Below are positions 1 to 11,738 of a DNA stretch of 64,000 nt, piece by piece. Position 1 is the first letter of the stretch. Each line of letters opens with the position of its first letter. The position numbers and the translations under genes are program-made. A model generated the notes under the pieces. It saw only the letters and a program-made list of their open reading frames with translations, did not search any database and was not told the DNA's origin. The DNA is taken from positions 3,348,001 to 3,412,000 of the forward strand of contig JAYKYS010000002.1 in the NCBI GenBank assembly GCA_036924285.1. The letters run 5' to 3'. The stretch is from Asterella californica. Taxonomy: Eukaryota; Streptophyta; Marchantiopsida; Marchantiales; Aytoniaceae.

Positions 1-2735
1 AAACGTTGTATTTGAAAATCTGACCAATGTAGATCATCTGACGATATCTATATTGGTTTAGATGATTCTATGAGTTTAGAAGATTTGGGTATATTGGATG
101 ATCATGTGATTCAATTAAACGATGATGAACACATCAATGATTCTAAGTTTATTTATTGATCTTTTGATAATTTTGAGTTTGCTTATCGACCTTCTCAAGC
201 ATATCAATTGTCTGAAGTTTCAATCGAAGAAGAATTATACCATGTTGTATCATTGCATGAAGACTTGGGTGAAAGAGAAGAAGTGATATTGGAAAGAGAG
301 ACAAGCTAGTGGAACAAGGCAACGAGGAAAATATCATATCTGAGAAAGATTCTAAAACTCGACTTGTTCTAGAATCTGCTAGGAATAGTAAGGCTCCTAG
401 TTCTAACTTAAGAACTTCAGTTTTCTCAGCTTACGAAGAGAGCTTGAAAGACGAATTTGAATACAAAAAAATCTTTCTAGATTATAGATGAGAAGAAAAA
501 GGTTAAAAAACATCAGAAATAAAAAAGTGAAGAAACGAAAAATGACTCTTTACACTGAAATGACAAGTAAAAAGAAATATATAAAATTCAAAAATGTTTT
601 TGTTTTCATTGATTCAATGTAAAATATTTTCTCATCATGATATAAGCAAACTGTTTTTAATTGTTTTTAATTCATTAGTTTGTATGTTTGAAGTTGATCC
701 GAGTATGAGATTGATCATTTGTGTGTTAACAATAACCATTTGTATTTACAAAAATTCACACAAGACTTGAAAATATTAAGTCTTTTTGACACACCAGAAT
801 TTTGATTTAAGTATTGTATTCAATTTTCATGTGCTCGAAACTAATGAATGTGCATACGATGTTTGGATATGAGAGGCATATCACACGAAGAGAAAAATCA
901 TACAATGTTTGCAAATGAGAGCTTTGAAAAGAAAAGGAAGAGAGGAGATGGGGAAAAAAAGAGTTTTGAAAGGAGAGAGGAGATGGAAAAGGAAAGAGAG
1001 AGCTTTGAAAGGAGAGAGAGGAGAGAGCGGAGATGGAAAGAGAGAAGGAGTAGAAGAGGAGTTTAGCTTGAGACAAAGAAGGTTTAAACAAGGGAGGAGA
1101 CTTTGCAAGAATTAACGGTCGAGAGTCCAAGAGTGACGACCAAGTTTGTATGTGTGGATTTTCAAATCAAACCGTTGTTCTGATTGCAATAGTATTTCAA
1201 AGCGATTTTGAGAATCGCAGTGATAAAGATGAGAGGAGCTAGTAGTAGTAGAGCCGCTTGTCGAGGATGAGGTGATAAGAGAGGACGAGACTCGGGTAAA
1301 AGCTCACGTGATGAGAAGACAGGAGGTGGGAGAAATCCAAATCAGTCATGAATGATCATCAATGTGTTGAATTATGTGTCCATGTGTTAGTTGGAATGTA
1401 AATTGTGAATGGAATGTTTAGATTACAGCGATTCAGGTTGAATCATTGGGTTAAGGACGATTCCGTCTGAATCGCCCTCAGATTCATCCTTTCGCAAGCG
1501 ATTCAAAGGTCTAATCGCTATAGTATTGAGCGAAACAATTTGTTTCGCTTATACAGTCAAGTTTTTCTATTATCAAGCAAAACAAAATTGTTTTGCTCGT
1601 TCGTTGAGCGAATGACTCTACTGTCACTATTATCGAGCGAACGAAACAATTTTGCTCATCCGTCGAGCAAATGGCTTTGTTTCGCTAGTCGAGTGAAACA
1701 GTTTCGTTTCACTCGATGCCCAACAAAACAACATTTCGCTCATCAAGTCGAGCGAGACATGATTGTTTCATTCGTCCTCCTCTTTGACTCGAAACAAGAT
1801 TGTTTTGCTCGGTTTGCTCGGCTCAACAACGGTTTTGCGAGAATCATACGAAAGAATCTTGTTTTGCTCGTTTATCGAGCGAAAACAATTGAAAATTAGA
1901 AATTGATGAAAAACTAGAAAAATAATCTTGTTTTGCTCATTTATCGAGCGAAGCAATCTTGTTTCGTCCAGCTTAGAGCGAAAGACGGTTGCTTTGCTCA
2001 TCTTTTTCTTCGGTCTTGTTGAGAAAAGAGTCAAATAATCTTATTTCATTTTGCTTGGAGCGAAACAACATGAATCTTAAAGCTCTTGGACGAAATAATG
2101 ATTGTACCGCTCATACAAGAGCGATGCATGTTATGTTTCGCTCAAGTATGAGTGATACAGAGCTATTTTGATCTTATTCGAGAAAAATAGTACTGTTGTA
2201 TAGTCTCGATTATCTTAAAACTTTGTTATGTTAATCTTTTTATTTATATTTTTTTATAGTTGGGTTTGAAGAGAAAATGAGAAGAGGGATCACCCATGTT
2301 CAAATTTAGTCATGAGAAAGATGAAAGATATCATTTAAATGGTGTTGGGTTCAAAAAGAGGAAATGGAGAATGCATTACGTGGAGTAGAAGAAGAAGTCA
2401 TAGATTGACTGGGCTTACTAGTGGCTTTGTCTTTTGAGTTTTTTCGTCTTGATGTAAGTACTTATAGTCAAAAATCTTTTTACAGATTTCTTTATGTAGC
2501 TCTTTCAAACTTGTATGCATATGTTTTTATATGTATGAGCTTCAAACTTATAAGGTGATATCATTAGTAGTTTGTAATCTTTGTAGATTTCATATTATGT
2601 ACAGTTTATCAATTCTTATAATTAGAAGACTCATCGTGCTACTATAAGAAGACATGAGATTTTACTTGATGAGTCTATTGTCCGTAAGGTATTTGTTCTA
2701 CCCATGGAACAACTATCTCGCATCTTCATAGTGTT
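1..2735. repeat. Dispersed ~2.7 kb repeat, copy A (truncated by window edge)
   Basis: This stretch is collinear with 19,531-22,290 in the same orientation. Matching landmarks in order are an opening shared at 1 and 19,531, a GA-rich purine tract (about 925-1,085), a palindromic motif array (about 1,520-2,170), and a closing block around 2,400-2,735. The copies differ by many substitutions and small indels. No intact ORF is present; the short ORFs in the GA tract are low-complexity artefacts. It is probably an old transposable element of undetermined class (inference). Copy A continues past the point where copy B stops. Confidence 0.75.
1520..2170. repeat. Array of short palindromic motifs (GAGCGAAACAA / TTGTTTCGCTC)
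   Basis: The motif GAGCGAAACAA or close variants recurs roughly twenty times in both orientations, often as head-to-head pairs separated by 0-20 bases, such as the pair near 1,527-1,549. The same array exists in copy B. Dense subterminal motif arrays of this kind are known from CACTA-type and other DNA transposons, where transposase binds them. Here that role is inference only, since no transposase was recognised. Confidence 0.7.
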
Positions 2736-3900
2736 AAGAAGAGTTCGATAGAGGATTGATTTCCTCAAAAAGATGAAAAAGAGAAGCGATACTTGTTATG
2801 GATGTGTGAATATTTTGAGTGGAGGCCAGTATATCAGCTCATCAATTGCATTTGTTTGGCTCGTCAACGTCAAAAAAAAGTTCGTGGACAATTAACTTTA
2901 TACGTGAAAATAAAAGTAGAGTAGAGTCTCGAAGATTATGATTGGACTGACTTCATTTTAGACTCTTTGGATGCGGAGATTTTTTCTTTGTAGATACCAT
3001 ATGAGTAAGGAGACATTGCTGAGACATCCCAAGACTCAGGTGCGTATGATGTTGACTCATCTCATCGTTCATCTCGAGTGCGTACCATCCGAAGTTCATA
3101 TCACACCGACTCTCGTATTCAAGACCTTCAATCTTCGCTGCAAGATCCTCCATCATCCAATATTATGTTTCTTTGTTTTGTTGGATGGATTTTGCTTCAA
3201 GTTTTATAAGTTAGTAAGATGTTTGTTTATTGTTTTTGGATATTGTTTCATACTTGATTGATATTGATTAAACTATAAATTAAATTCTTTTAGATGATGA
3301 AGATAGAATTCTCTTCGAGAGGATAAAGCGGCAGAAGGATGAAATTGATGTTTTAACTCGTACTATTCAACAAAAAGAAGAGCTTCTGAAAAGAGAAAGA
3401 GAGAGCTAAAGATTATCGAGTATGAGATTGAAATGGGGAGAGAAGAATTGTCTCGTGTGCAAAGGTCTAATTCTTGTCTCGTTTGGTTCATCCTTTTATC
3501 ATAAGATGTAAGACTCTTATCTTTGATTTAAATGATCTTTTGATATAAATGAGAAGGAACGAGCATGAGTTGATGTCAGCTCCAAAAATTACGCAGTAGA
3601 GACTACCAACTCAATTTGGTACGCGACTTGGCCTAGAGCAAAAGTTTTTCTCGAGATTCTTCTAGATAAGTTCTATGTTATCATATGGACATTTCATACT
3701 TTACGAAACATAAGAATTCCACTATCTGATATGGAAGAAAAGATTTATCTACCTCATGGAGTTGGAACTGGGAAGGTATGTACATCATTCATTGCTCTTG
3801 ATGTGAATTGTTGTTTATTTTATATAGAACTTGACAAACCATGTCACCTTTGATAGTGTACGGTGGTTCAACATGTTCACGAACTTTCACCTTACCTTCT
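2736..3900 (+). other. Repeat extension with decayed coding-like segments
   Basis: This DNA continues copy A beyond the breakpoint of copy B. Scattered coding-like pieces occur on the plus strand: a short Cys-Glu-Tyr-Phe-Glu-Trp stretch near 2,800 and a charged, coiled-coil-like piece around 3,300-3,410 that ends in stops. The order is vaguely like plant GRF-finger plus coiled-coil proteins, but this is too weak to assign. Probably transposon-derived debris. Confidence 0.3.
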
Positions 3901-4084
3901 ACTGTACCAGATTCTTCTTGTCGTTACTAGGGGAACTGAAATGTATTTCAGTTCCAGTTCAGTCCCAGTTGATAATTGAGTAAACACATAATTGTGGAGA
4001 GACTGGAAAGCAAGGCATGACTACAGTTGCGACATAGAATCAGTATCTTGAGTCTGATACTCGAGAGTCCAGACTCCAGACTCC

Positions 4085-4314
4085 TTTCGCTTTTGGGGAT
4101 AAAGAGTCAGGAGAACTATGTATTGATGAGTATCTTCTATGGTGTCAGTGAGTTTCAGTCTGATCAAGACTCCTGCAATAGAAAGGCATGAATGAGCTAC
4201 GCTTTGGGGATACAACAGTCTGGAGAGTTCTATGTATTTATGAGTATCTTCTATGGTGACAGTGACTTCCAGTCTGATCAAGATTCCTGCAAGAGAAAAG
4301 CATGAATGAGCAAC
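4085..4314 (-). repeat. Tandem duplication of ~115 bp containing an exon-like unit
   Basis: Two adjacent units of about 115 bp (4,085-4,199 and 4,200-4,314) are clearly homologous. Read on the minus strand, each has a pyrimidine-rich stretch ending in TTGCAG followed by the same exon-like segment, whose translation includes IEDTHKYIEL in one unit and IEDTHQYIVL in the other. This looks like duplication of an exon together with its 3' splice site. It lies downstream of the NDC80 exon on the same strand, but membership of that gene is not shown. Confidence 0.55.
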
Positions 4315-4882
4315 ATTATCGTCCTCTCAGGAGTCAATTGTTCGTCAGAACAGACGAGGTGTCCGCATCCTTTAGGAATTTTCTATCATAGAGGCTACTC
4401 ACACTGTCAGGAGTCAAGCTCTCTCGCTTTCAACTTGAAGACAGTGGCATTTAAATCATGTCTGGCGTAACTATGTCTAAAATGCATCCTCGGTTATGCC
4501 ATAAAACCTCATTTGATAATTACCTTAGACTAAATTCAGGAAGACTCTGATGCATGAACAAAGAATGTAACAATCAGCTCAACATAAAACCTGATATCGT
4601 GTGATGAACACTGGGCTGACCCCTTTGAGAGAAATGTAGATTGTTTTTTCAGAATCGATTTGTACTAGGAGAGAACTGCTCTCACTTGCATACGGCTCAC
4701 AAAGGCTCTTTTTAGTACGAGGTTTTCTTAGCAGTGTCAATCAGGTCCTGGAGTATGTACCATATGAGCTTTCGAAGATTCGCTCAACCAAAATAGTTGT
4801 GACTGGAACTTTTTTCTTCTGAGTAACTTTTGGATCAACTAATTTTTAGATCTTTTTAGCTTGGATCAGTCCCCAAATAAAC

Positions 4883-5416
4883 CTGCTTGTCGCGAAATGT
4901 TGTTCACACTCCTTCGAAAGTGCTGGTAGATCGGCCTCAAGTTGTTTGATGCGGTTCACAGTATTGTAATGATTCATCTGCAATAAATATGAATCTGATA
5001 TGTGCCCGCTTACTCAGTGATTAAGAACCCTTGAAATTGGAAATCGAACACCTCCGTGCATCGTTCTACACACTGGGAGCTGTACGGAGAGGACATATAT
5101 TTCTCGGATACGTAGCATCCATTTCAATCGCCAGAGGACGTTCAACAAACTGCAACCAAGGACGCGTGAATGCATTCTATTGTTACAGTTTTCCGACAAT
5201 CGCAGACAGAGTTTCAGAACACTGGAAGCATGCAGACAGACGAGAAAAAGTACAATGAGACTCTTCCGAAACCAAAATCAAGTGTGAAAAGCTTACATGC
5301 AGGTTGGCGCTCGCTTTGTGAAGTGAGATTCGATAGTGTCCACGGCACGATATCTAAGCTTAGCTCTGTTCATCACTTCTGCACATTCTTTCCAGCAGTT
5401 GCGAAGCCTGATCTCA
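4883..5416 (-). CDS. Three phase-compatible candidate exons, possibly NDC80 3' part
   Basis: Three exon-like segments on the minus strand join in compatible phase: 5,297-5,416 (acceptor ACAG, donor GTAAGC), 5,086-5,149 (acceptor TTGCAG, weak donor GTACAG) and 4,883-4,977 (acceptor ATTGCAG, donor GTTTAT). Their translations are charged and helix-prone, for example RLRNCWKECAEVMNRAKL and NRIKQLEADLPALSKECEQ, as expected for coiled coil. They sit 4.5 kb downstream of a definite NDC80 CH-domain exon on the same strand. I infer they may encode part of the NDC80 rod. No residue match to a known NDC80 was recognised, so they could belong to another gene or be chance ORFs. Confidence 0.35.
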
Positions 5417-5482
5417 CTGTCCCAAGAAGCTTAGTATAAAATGAAAGACAATCAACTCCACATACACATAGGGTTCGCAACG

Positions 5483-5506
5483 TTCTCTCTCTCTCTCTCT
5501 CTCTCT
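5483..5506. repeat. (TC)n microsatellite
   Basis: An uninterrupted CT dinucleotide run of about 24 bases. It makes a false Arg-Glu repeat in the minus-strand ORF that crosses it. Confidence 0.9.
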
Positions 5507-5759
5507 GGGGTATCCACTGACTACAGTAGTTCTAAACCGATTCGTCGAGTGTCTAGTGTCTGTTAATGGATCGAGCGCAGATAGCCACAGCAATGCATGA
5601 GAACATTGAACGACCGATTTTCTTAGCAGCCACTGTACACGCTGTTCAAAATCGCGCTCCCGCCACCACTCGCAGAGTTTGAGCTTTTCATCTGGAACAA
5701 TTTGAACTGCAATATCTTGATTCAAAGGGTAATTCACGTAGAACGAGGCCGCGTAAGGT

Positions 5760-8700
5760 CTGCATTTAAGGGGTTCAAAATTTTAAAATACTCCCATGAA
5801 AACTGACGCTTATAACAGTGTCAAACAAACTGGTTGTTCCTGCTGCCTTCTTTCAAGACTGACCACACGATGCTAACTGAACTAACCAATATGTTAAACC
5901 CATCGAGAAAAAGTGTAAAGTGGTTCATTTTCAATGCGATAATGTTTGAAATCATGGTAACCAGGTACCCTTGTTGAAGACATCATTATGAGGGAAGTGG
6001 CACGGCATACCAACCAAGAAAGTTACAGAATATATTTGTTTGCAACTCGGAAACGTGCAGAGGGACCAGAGAACCAGCAGTTTACTTTACCGTAAGGAGA
6101 ACTGGCGAAAAGGTACAACTGGAAAGCTACCACCTGACAACGAGGCTACCCTAATCCCGTAAGATCAAAAATGTTTGTGAAATCTAATCAACACGCTATG
6201 ATCAACCATTTCACGTAGTCATGTCAGCATACCTTCTAGAAAACCGCTTGATCGGGCCTTCGCAACAAAGATATCCCTTGATCAGGCTCGTAAGTTTGAT
6301 TTCACTAGCTCAGGCTTCAAGCGGGCAATGATTATAGATACCAATGTCTCGTAGGCAGAGACCGGGCTGGATCACGGTCAGTGCCAGCGGGTTGACACTT
6401 GACATATCAAATGGCGGACGAGCTTTAGAGTGCAGTCAGTGCACTCTCTCCTCCCTATCGCCCAGGACACGGGCTACACTTTTTGCATTTACAGTAACTT
6501 TCCGGCAGTTCCAGACAACTGTGATTTTCTCTTGTTAGTAGTAGTAGTAGGTGTCAAACTTCGAATAGAATATTCTCTTACTGAATAAGCACACTTTCCG
6601 GAGCAGGGTTATGGATTGATCTGACGGATATCGGATATCGACATTTGGATTTGAATAAAACCTAGAACTGCAGTTATAGAAACATGACGGGAGTAAAAAC
6701 AAACAACAGTACAATCAATTTAAACTTTTTAACATTCAAAAGCTAATCTGAAAATCCATCACATCATCACGGGTACCTAAAGAGATACCCTGTGAAATTC
6801 GACGGGTGATCTCCGGAACTCAAGTTTCGTGAAATGAATATCACCCGCAACTTACAGTTTTGACACCCCTCGTAACTTCGATAGAATTTCGAGTAACCAA
6901 GTGCGAAAACAGTTTCAAGTTTGAATGTGGTTTCTTCTGATGAAAACTCGACCGTGTACTGTTCGGTCCGGTTTTTTAATGCCATGTTTGTTAGGAAGTA
7001 CACGCCTCTGAAGGATGACCTAGTATCTCTAGCGTCGTTTACAAATTTAAGCCATCCAAGGAATATATAATCATAGTGAAGAGATTTTATTCTATTTTCT
7101 CCAATTCTTTTATTTTTATTTTCTTTAAGCCACATGAGGCTGGCTGATCCTTTAAGAAAGGTATTTCGGCCTTTTAAACCACAGGTTCTAGCATAAAAGG
7201 GGAGGATGTCAGCATGGCATTCTCCCTTGGCACAGCAGCGAAAAGGTAGGGAGGAGCCGGAGCTCTTTCCTGGCTGGAGACGTTCTTGGTCTAGGGTTTT
7301 GGTCGCTTGGTTTCAGTCGTCGTGATGCCACTGCCTTCTCGTTTCGTGGAGGCTTTGGTGAGTTCGGATGGCCTTAATCTTCTCTTGTTTTGGTGAGACT
7401 CGTTTGCAGGAGGCTTTGGTAGGCTCGTACGGTCTTTGTCTTCTTTGTTTTGGTGGGTCTCGATCCTATCAAACTACACAGTCCATGTCTAGTTTCTTTT
7501 TGCTTCAGTGTTCTTGCTCATATTGTTTTTCTTGGCTTCTTGGATGTTTGTTTTTGTGGACTCAAGACTCAAGGAGACAACTCTTTGTATTTTTCTGATA
7601 ACATCTACGAATCTAGAGATATTTTTATATTTTAATTTAATTTAAATTTAAATTACTTTATTTTATACGTAAAATAAATATTCTCAAAAAAATTATTTTT
7701 TTAGTATAAAATTATGTTATTTTTACTTTAAACTTTATCTTAAAATAAAAAATAATTTAATATTGTATTATTAATTTTATTAATTAGTTTAAAATTTACC
7801 AAAATATTTTAAATTATCTTATTTTTACTTACACGTGTTTATAACAAAAACCATTAGTGAACCAAAACACTAAACAACAAGGCACTACGCATGCGATGGC
7901 ATTGCGAGGACTATGCGGCTGCAAGACCTCATAATCCTAGAAAGTGAAATCTTAAATGTGAAATCAACATCACCTCACGAGTCTTAGAAGATGAAATATG
8001 TGAAGGTGAAATTCTAGAGATGCGGATGAATGTTAAAGAATGAATGGAATAAATATTCGTTCTCATCAGTTGTATCAAACGTATGTTGATTATGAATTTA
8101 TGTATCTTTGTTATTGTAGTTTCTTTTCTTTTATATAAGTACGTTGAGATGTGTTAATTGAATTAGTCTTATAAATTATTCTGTATTCTTTATTTTATCA
8201 AAAAGTGATTTTTCATTAGAAGGAGTTGTATTTCATACTGTTTATGAGATCGTATGAAATTCTTTATGGCATCTCTTATCGGTAAATTTTTGATATTTTT
8301 GATAACTGTGCAAGTATCCTCGAGTATATATGAAATCTTCACACTTTTTAAATTTCGACAGATCTTTAGACATTTGAATAGAATAATAGAATAATATGTA
8401 TATTGTTTGATAAACTTGAAAATTATAATCAATAAAAATTATGCAAATGTTGTAATCCACATACTTGATTATGAGGAGCGTAATGTTCTTCAACTATAGT
8501 TTGATGATGAAATTTGAGTTCTCTTCTTTCTCCTTCGAGTAGTATGAGCAAGAACCACATGGAACAAAAGTCCATTGATCGTTTAATGTTGAACGTTTAT
8601 ACGTTTCATATGTTGCATTAAGTTTACATTTCATACACTTTCATCGTGCAAAGATGTTCAATATAATTTGTATAAAATGATGTCACGTTTTAAAAACAAT

Positions 8701-9190
8701 TTTCCAGAAGTATTTACGTTTCGAAAGCATTTGAATTTTATGTTTAATACAATTAAATTTTACGTTTCTTTTCGTTTCTTTTTGCAAAATGTTTGTATAT
8801 CACATCACATTTGAAAAATAATCAATTTCGTAATAATTGTCGTTTCAAAGCGTTTCAAAGCATTTTTTGTTTTTTGTTTCTCTCGGTTTATACGTTTCTC
8901 CGTGGACTTTATTGTTTCATGCGTTTTGCAGTTTCATACGTTTCTCCGTAGCCTTCATTGTTTCATGCTCTCTGTAGTTTCATTCGTTTCTCCGTAGCGT
9001 TTATTGTTTCATGTGTTTTGCAGTTTCATACAATTGCACTTGGCAAAAGTACAGCACGTTTCTGTTTGTTGTTTGAAATCATTTGATGTTTATCTTTTAT
9101 GTGTTTCATGTTTATGTTCATAATAAGGGTCTGAAAGTGGGCAGAATCAGGCATGGGACAAAAAAGAGCATGCAGCAGAGATAAAATTGT
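5760..9190. other. No confident gene; repeat-like DNA
   Basis: No gene could be supported here. 6,767-7,135 on the minus strand has an open frame of 122 codons with no recognisable domain. 7,190-7,600 is GC-richer and has a TATA-like GCATAAAAGG near 7,193, in the style of an LTR promoter region. 7,610-7,850 is very AT-rich and ends in a block shared with 46,930-46,975. 8,640-9,080 repeats GTTTCAT-ACGTTTCTCCGTAG-like phrases. Possibly retroelement remnants, or long introns of the flanking minus-strand gene. Confidence 0.4.
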
Positions 9191-9200
9191 GTGAATGACA

Positions 9201-9341
9201 TCATGTCATCTGAGAAACATAAGCCGAAGAGACAACTACAATAGATTTCTTCCACTTGCTGATATTGTCCCACGTAAGTTCGTTAATGAAAGGCTTGGCA
9301 GAATTCAATATTTCACCATTAGCAATAATCTCCGTTCGAAC
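9201..9341 (-). CDS. Candidate exon, possibly NDC80
   Basis: A frame opens directly after a good 3' splice site (pyrimidines then TTGGCAG) at 9,341 and runs to a stop at 9,201. The translation includes EILNSAKPFINELTWDN. It lies 580 bp downstream of the NDC80 CH-domain exon on the same strand. No donor site was fixed, so its downstream limit is uncertain. Assignment to NDC80 rests on position only. Confidence 0.3.
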   Translation of the reverse strand, partial: VRTEIIANGEILNSAKPFINELTWDNISKWKKSIVVVSSAYVSQMT

Positions 9342-9555
9342 CTGCCAAAAATAACATAAAAATTGGAAGAGCATCACAAACATGATCTCCATGAAACCGT
9401 TTACGACATAAGACCTGCCTCTGAATTCTTAAAAATAAAAAATCCTATGATGATACCCTACTACTGCACAGGGGGACGGGACGTGTAGAGTATGAGCGAC
9501 AACAATAAGGTGAAAAAGGAAGGACCTCGGAGAGAATGGATCTCAGCACTATCAC

Positions 9556-9619
9556 TGGTAAGCTGCCATTGTGTTTCTTGAGCTCTTAAGTCATTGTAGA
9601 ATTCAAGTTTCTTATCTTG
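9556..9619 (-). CDS. Small candidate coiled-coil exon, possibly NDC80
   Basis: A 64-nt segment between an AAAAG acceptor and a GTGATA donor on the minus strand encodes KKLEFYNDLRAQETQWQL, charged and helix-prone. It lies about 300 bp downstream of the CH-domain exon, where the NDC80 rod should begin. The splice sites are ordinary rather than strong, so this is a suggestion only. Confidence 0.3.
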
Positions 9620-9916
9620 CTTTTAATTTCTGTGTCTTCTTAGAGAATTCTAGTATTCACAAAAAGGAGCTAGCTACTCCTGCAAGAAATTAGAAGGAGA
9701 GAAATGGCAGGAGTTGTGACGAGTGTGAGAGCCAGTACTTCGTTGTTAGGTTTTGGTCTTTCGCAGGGCAAAAACTTTATTTTGACTTTTGCTTTCGACC
9801 ACGACCACATCGCTTATGTTGAATTTTGGTTGCCATCTGTTTCCATGTTCACAGCTTCACCATATAAGGATGGGTCATTGAGCAATTTTCCAGGAACCAA
9901 TTGTCTCCAGTGCTAC

Positions 9917-10499
9917 CAAAGGTGACATCTCACTCTTCAGACGGTTCAGTTCCTCCTTCGTCTTGTCAATCAGAGCCTGTAGTTGCTCACAATCAGAGGC
10001 GTCTTTCTCTTGTTCAAACTCCGTGCCGAACTCCTCGTCAAGACGCTCAACTTCATCGTCATTACCCGCAAGATAATTCATGTAAATTTCCTTGATATAG
10101 TTGTAGAAGAACTTGTCTCTCACCTCATCGAGAGGCGAGATGTCAGAACCATCCCCAGATGATTCCATTGAAATGAGGAGCTGCACGAGCCATGTGAGCG
10201 CTGCAAGCAGTGACGGCCAGGAGATCGAACTCCCGATCACATACAGCGCACTTCGGCTTATCTGGATGTGATAGCCAATACGCTTGAAGAACATTGGGAC
10301 ATCTTCTTCGATTTTCATGAACTTAAAGTGAGGATCAACTTGATGAAAGAGAAATTGGATTATGTTGGTTATGTCTTTGCTGGATGGAGTCTGCAGGTAC
10401 TTCGTCAAAACAGCGTACATGTAGCCGTGGGTCGTCAGATAGTTGCAGAGGGTTCTAATGCAGTCTTGAAGGAAACGGGCACAAGAGTCGATGAGAAAG
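9917..10499 (-). CDS. NDC80: NDC80/HEC1 kinetochore protein, CH-domain exon (partial gene)
   Basis: NDC80 is the microtubule-binding subunit of the kinetochore NDC80 complex and acts at centromeres in mitosis and meiosis. This internal exon encodes about 194 residues covering most of the N-terminal calponin-homology domain and the start of the rod. Visible hallmarks are FLQDCIRTLCNYLTTHGY, then KYLQTPSSKDI, then IEEDVPMFFKRIGY, then SWPSLLAALTWLVQLL, matching the family order from memory (human CIRQLCEFL, KSLQAPSVKDF, FEEEVPRIFKDLGY, TWPHIVAALVWLID). The exon ends after ...NRLKSEMSPL at a GTAGCA donor; reading through gives a stop soon after. The acceptor at 10,500 places this exon in phase 2. 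The first exon with the basic tail and start codon was not found upstream, and the rod exons downstream are only tentative. Confidence 0.85.
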
Positions 10500-11137
10500 C
10501 TTTGGTTGTAAGTCTCTACTTAACCAATTCTATTCTCGCACGACAGTTCTATCAGCACAGATATTTTGGGTATAACATTTCGTGGACAGCTAACGCGCAT
10601 GTTTATAGGGGGCACGGGCGGTTTGACAATACCGAATAGAATAAGGATCCTTAATAAGCGAGTAAACATCACTTGTGCGATTAACCTCGTGCGATTCGAC
10701 AAATTCTACTCCAAAGACCTACATACATTATCAGTCCTCCAAAACAACGTGTGGTTGAACTAGACGGAAGTGTTTATGAGGTTACGAGAATCATCATAAA
10801 CACTCTCTTATCAAGAGACGAGCTGTATCGATGCACGATGCAAGTTTAGTGTCTGAGTGTACTACTGCGGAATATCCAGCGACTTCTAAGTGTCAAAATC
10901 CCTCACCCTCTGTCAAATGTGACGATCGGCTCTTCTTATATGATAATTTACAACTAGACACTAGACGCTAATGTCTCTCTCTGACCTGTCCGAATAGTAA
11001 CAACGGCTTGGAGAAAAAGAAAATTCTTATGGAAGGAAAGACACGGTCAAAAACTAAAATTTATTTGTCTGTACAAGTGAGGGAACTTGATTCCAATTTC
11101 AAGGGCTTCGCTACATTAGGAAGCAACTGAAACTTAC

Positions 11138-11320
11138 CAACTAGTTTCCCATAGAACGGCTGACTAACTAGCGGAGGATATGGAGGTGTTGGTCCCAACT
11201 GTAAAAAGCGTGGTTTGTTAGATGGCTGGCTTGATGCTGTGAGTTCTGCTAGCCATCTAACACCTCCACCTTTGAATGGCTTCTTCTTCCCGGAATATGC
11301 TCGTTGTCCAAGTTTGGCAT
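11138..11320 (-). CDS. Unassigned internal exon with strong splice sites
   Basis: A 183-nt open segment on the minus strand lies between a TTGACAG acceptor and a consensus donor TTG|GTAAGT, with phase 1 at both ends, as for a real internal exon. The translation is basic and proline-rich, with KKKPFKGGGVRWLAEL near the start and LGPTPPYPPLVSQPFYGKLV at the end. I do not recognise the family. It lies between the NDC80 CH exon and the receiver-like segment, so it could be an upstream exon of NDC80 or part of a separate gene. Confidence 0.4.
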
Positions 11321-11588
11321 CTGTCAATAACAACTGTCGCGTTAAGCACTAGACAAGACTACATTCACGAGACAGATCTTACAGAACCTAAAACCTTTCC
11401 TTAAACTCCCTAGTCATGGTTTTTATGGTCACAACGAATTATCATGTTGCAAAAGTTGACTGACTTTGGAAAGCTCAAGAGTTGGAGCCGCCCCTCGACG
11501 CATTATCGGTATATCACCAAATCAGCATAGTGCATTCGAACAGACAATTCAAAAGAGAAGGCAAACGTCCTCGAGAGAGTGACGTTAC

Positions 11589-11738
11589 CGGAATGTCCAT
11601 CAAGACTAGATCAAATTTGTCATGATCTCGTCATAAGGTTTCCAGCGCTTGGAACCCATCATCTACTATCGTCACTGTATGTCCATGTCTCAGAAGCTGC
11701 CTGCTTGCAACCTTCTGGTTTATCGGATTGTCGATCAT
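11589..11738 (-). pseudogene. Response-regulator receiver-domain fragment with in-frame TGA
   Basis: Fifty codons on the minus strand resemble the first half of a hybrid histidine kinase receiver domain. NPINQKVASRQLLRHGHTV matches the usual helix-1 region, VDDGFQALE follows, and KFDLVLMDI contains the phospho-acceptor Asp. An in-frame TGA interrupts it at 11,631-11,633, and the upstream beta-strand with its acidic pair is poorly preserved. A donor-like GTAACG follows at 11,588. Plant cytokinin receptors and related hybrid kinases carry such domains. No HisKA or ATPase domain was found nearby, so this is probably a gene fragment or pseudogene. Confidence 0.5.

Noticed and set aside
807..1130. 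Overlapping ORFs on both strands in the GA-rich tract
   Set aside because: They are open only because of purine/pyrimidine simple sequence; the same happens at 20,395-20,669.
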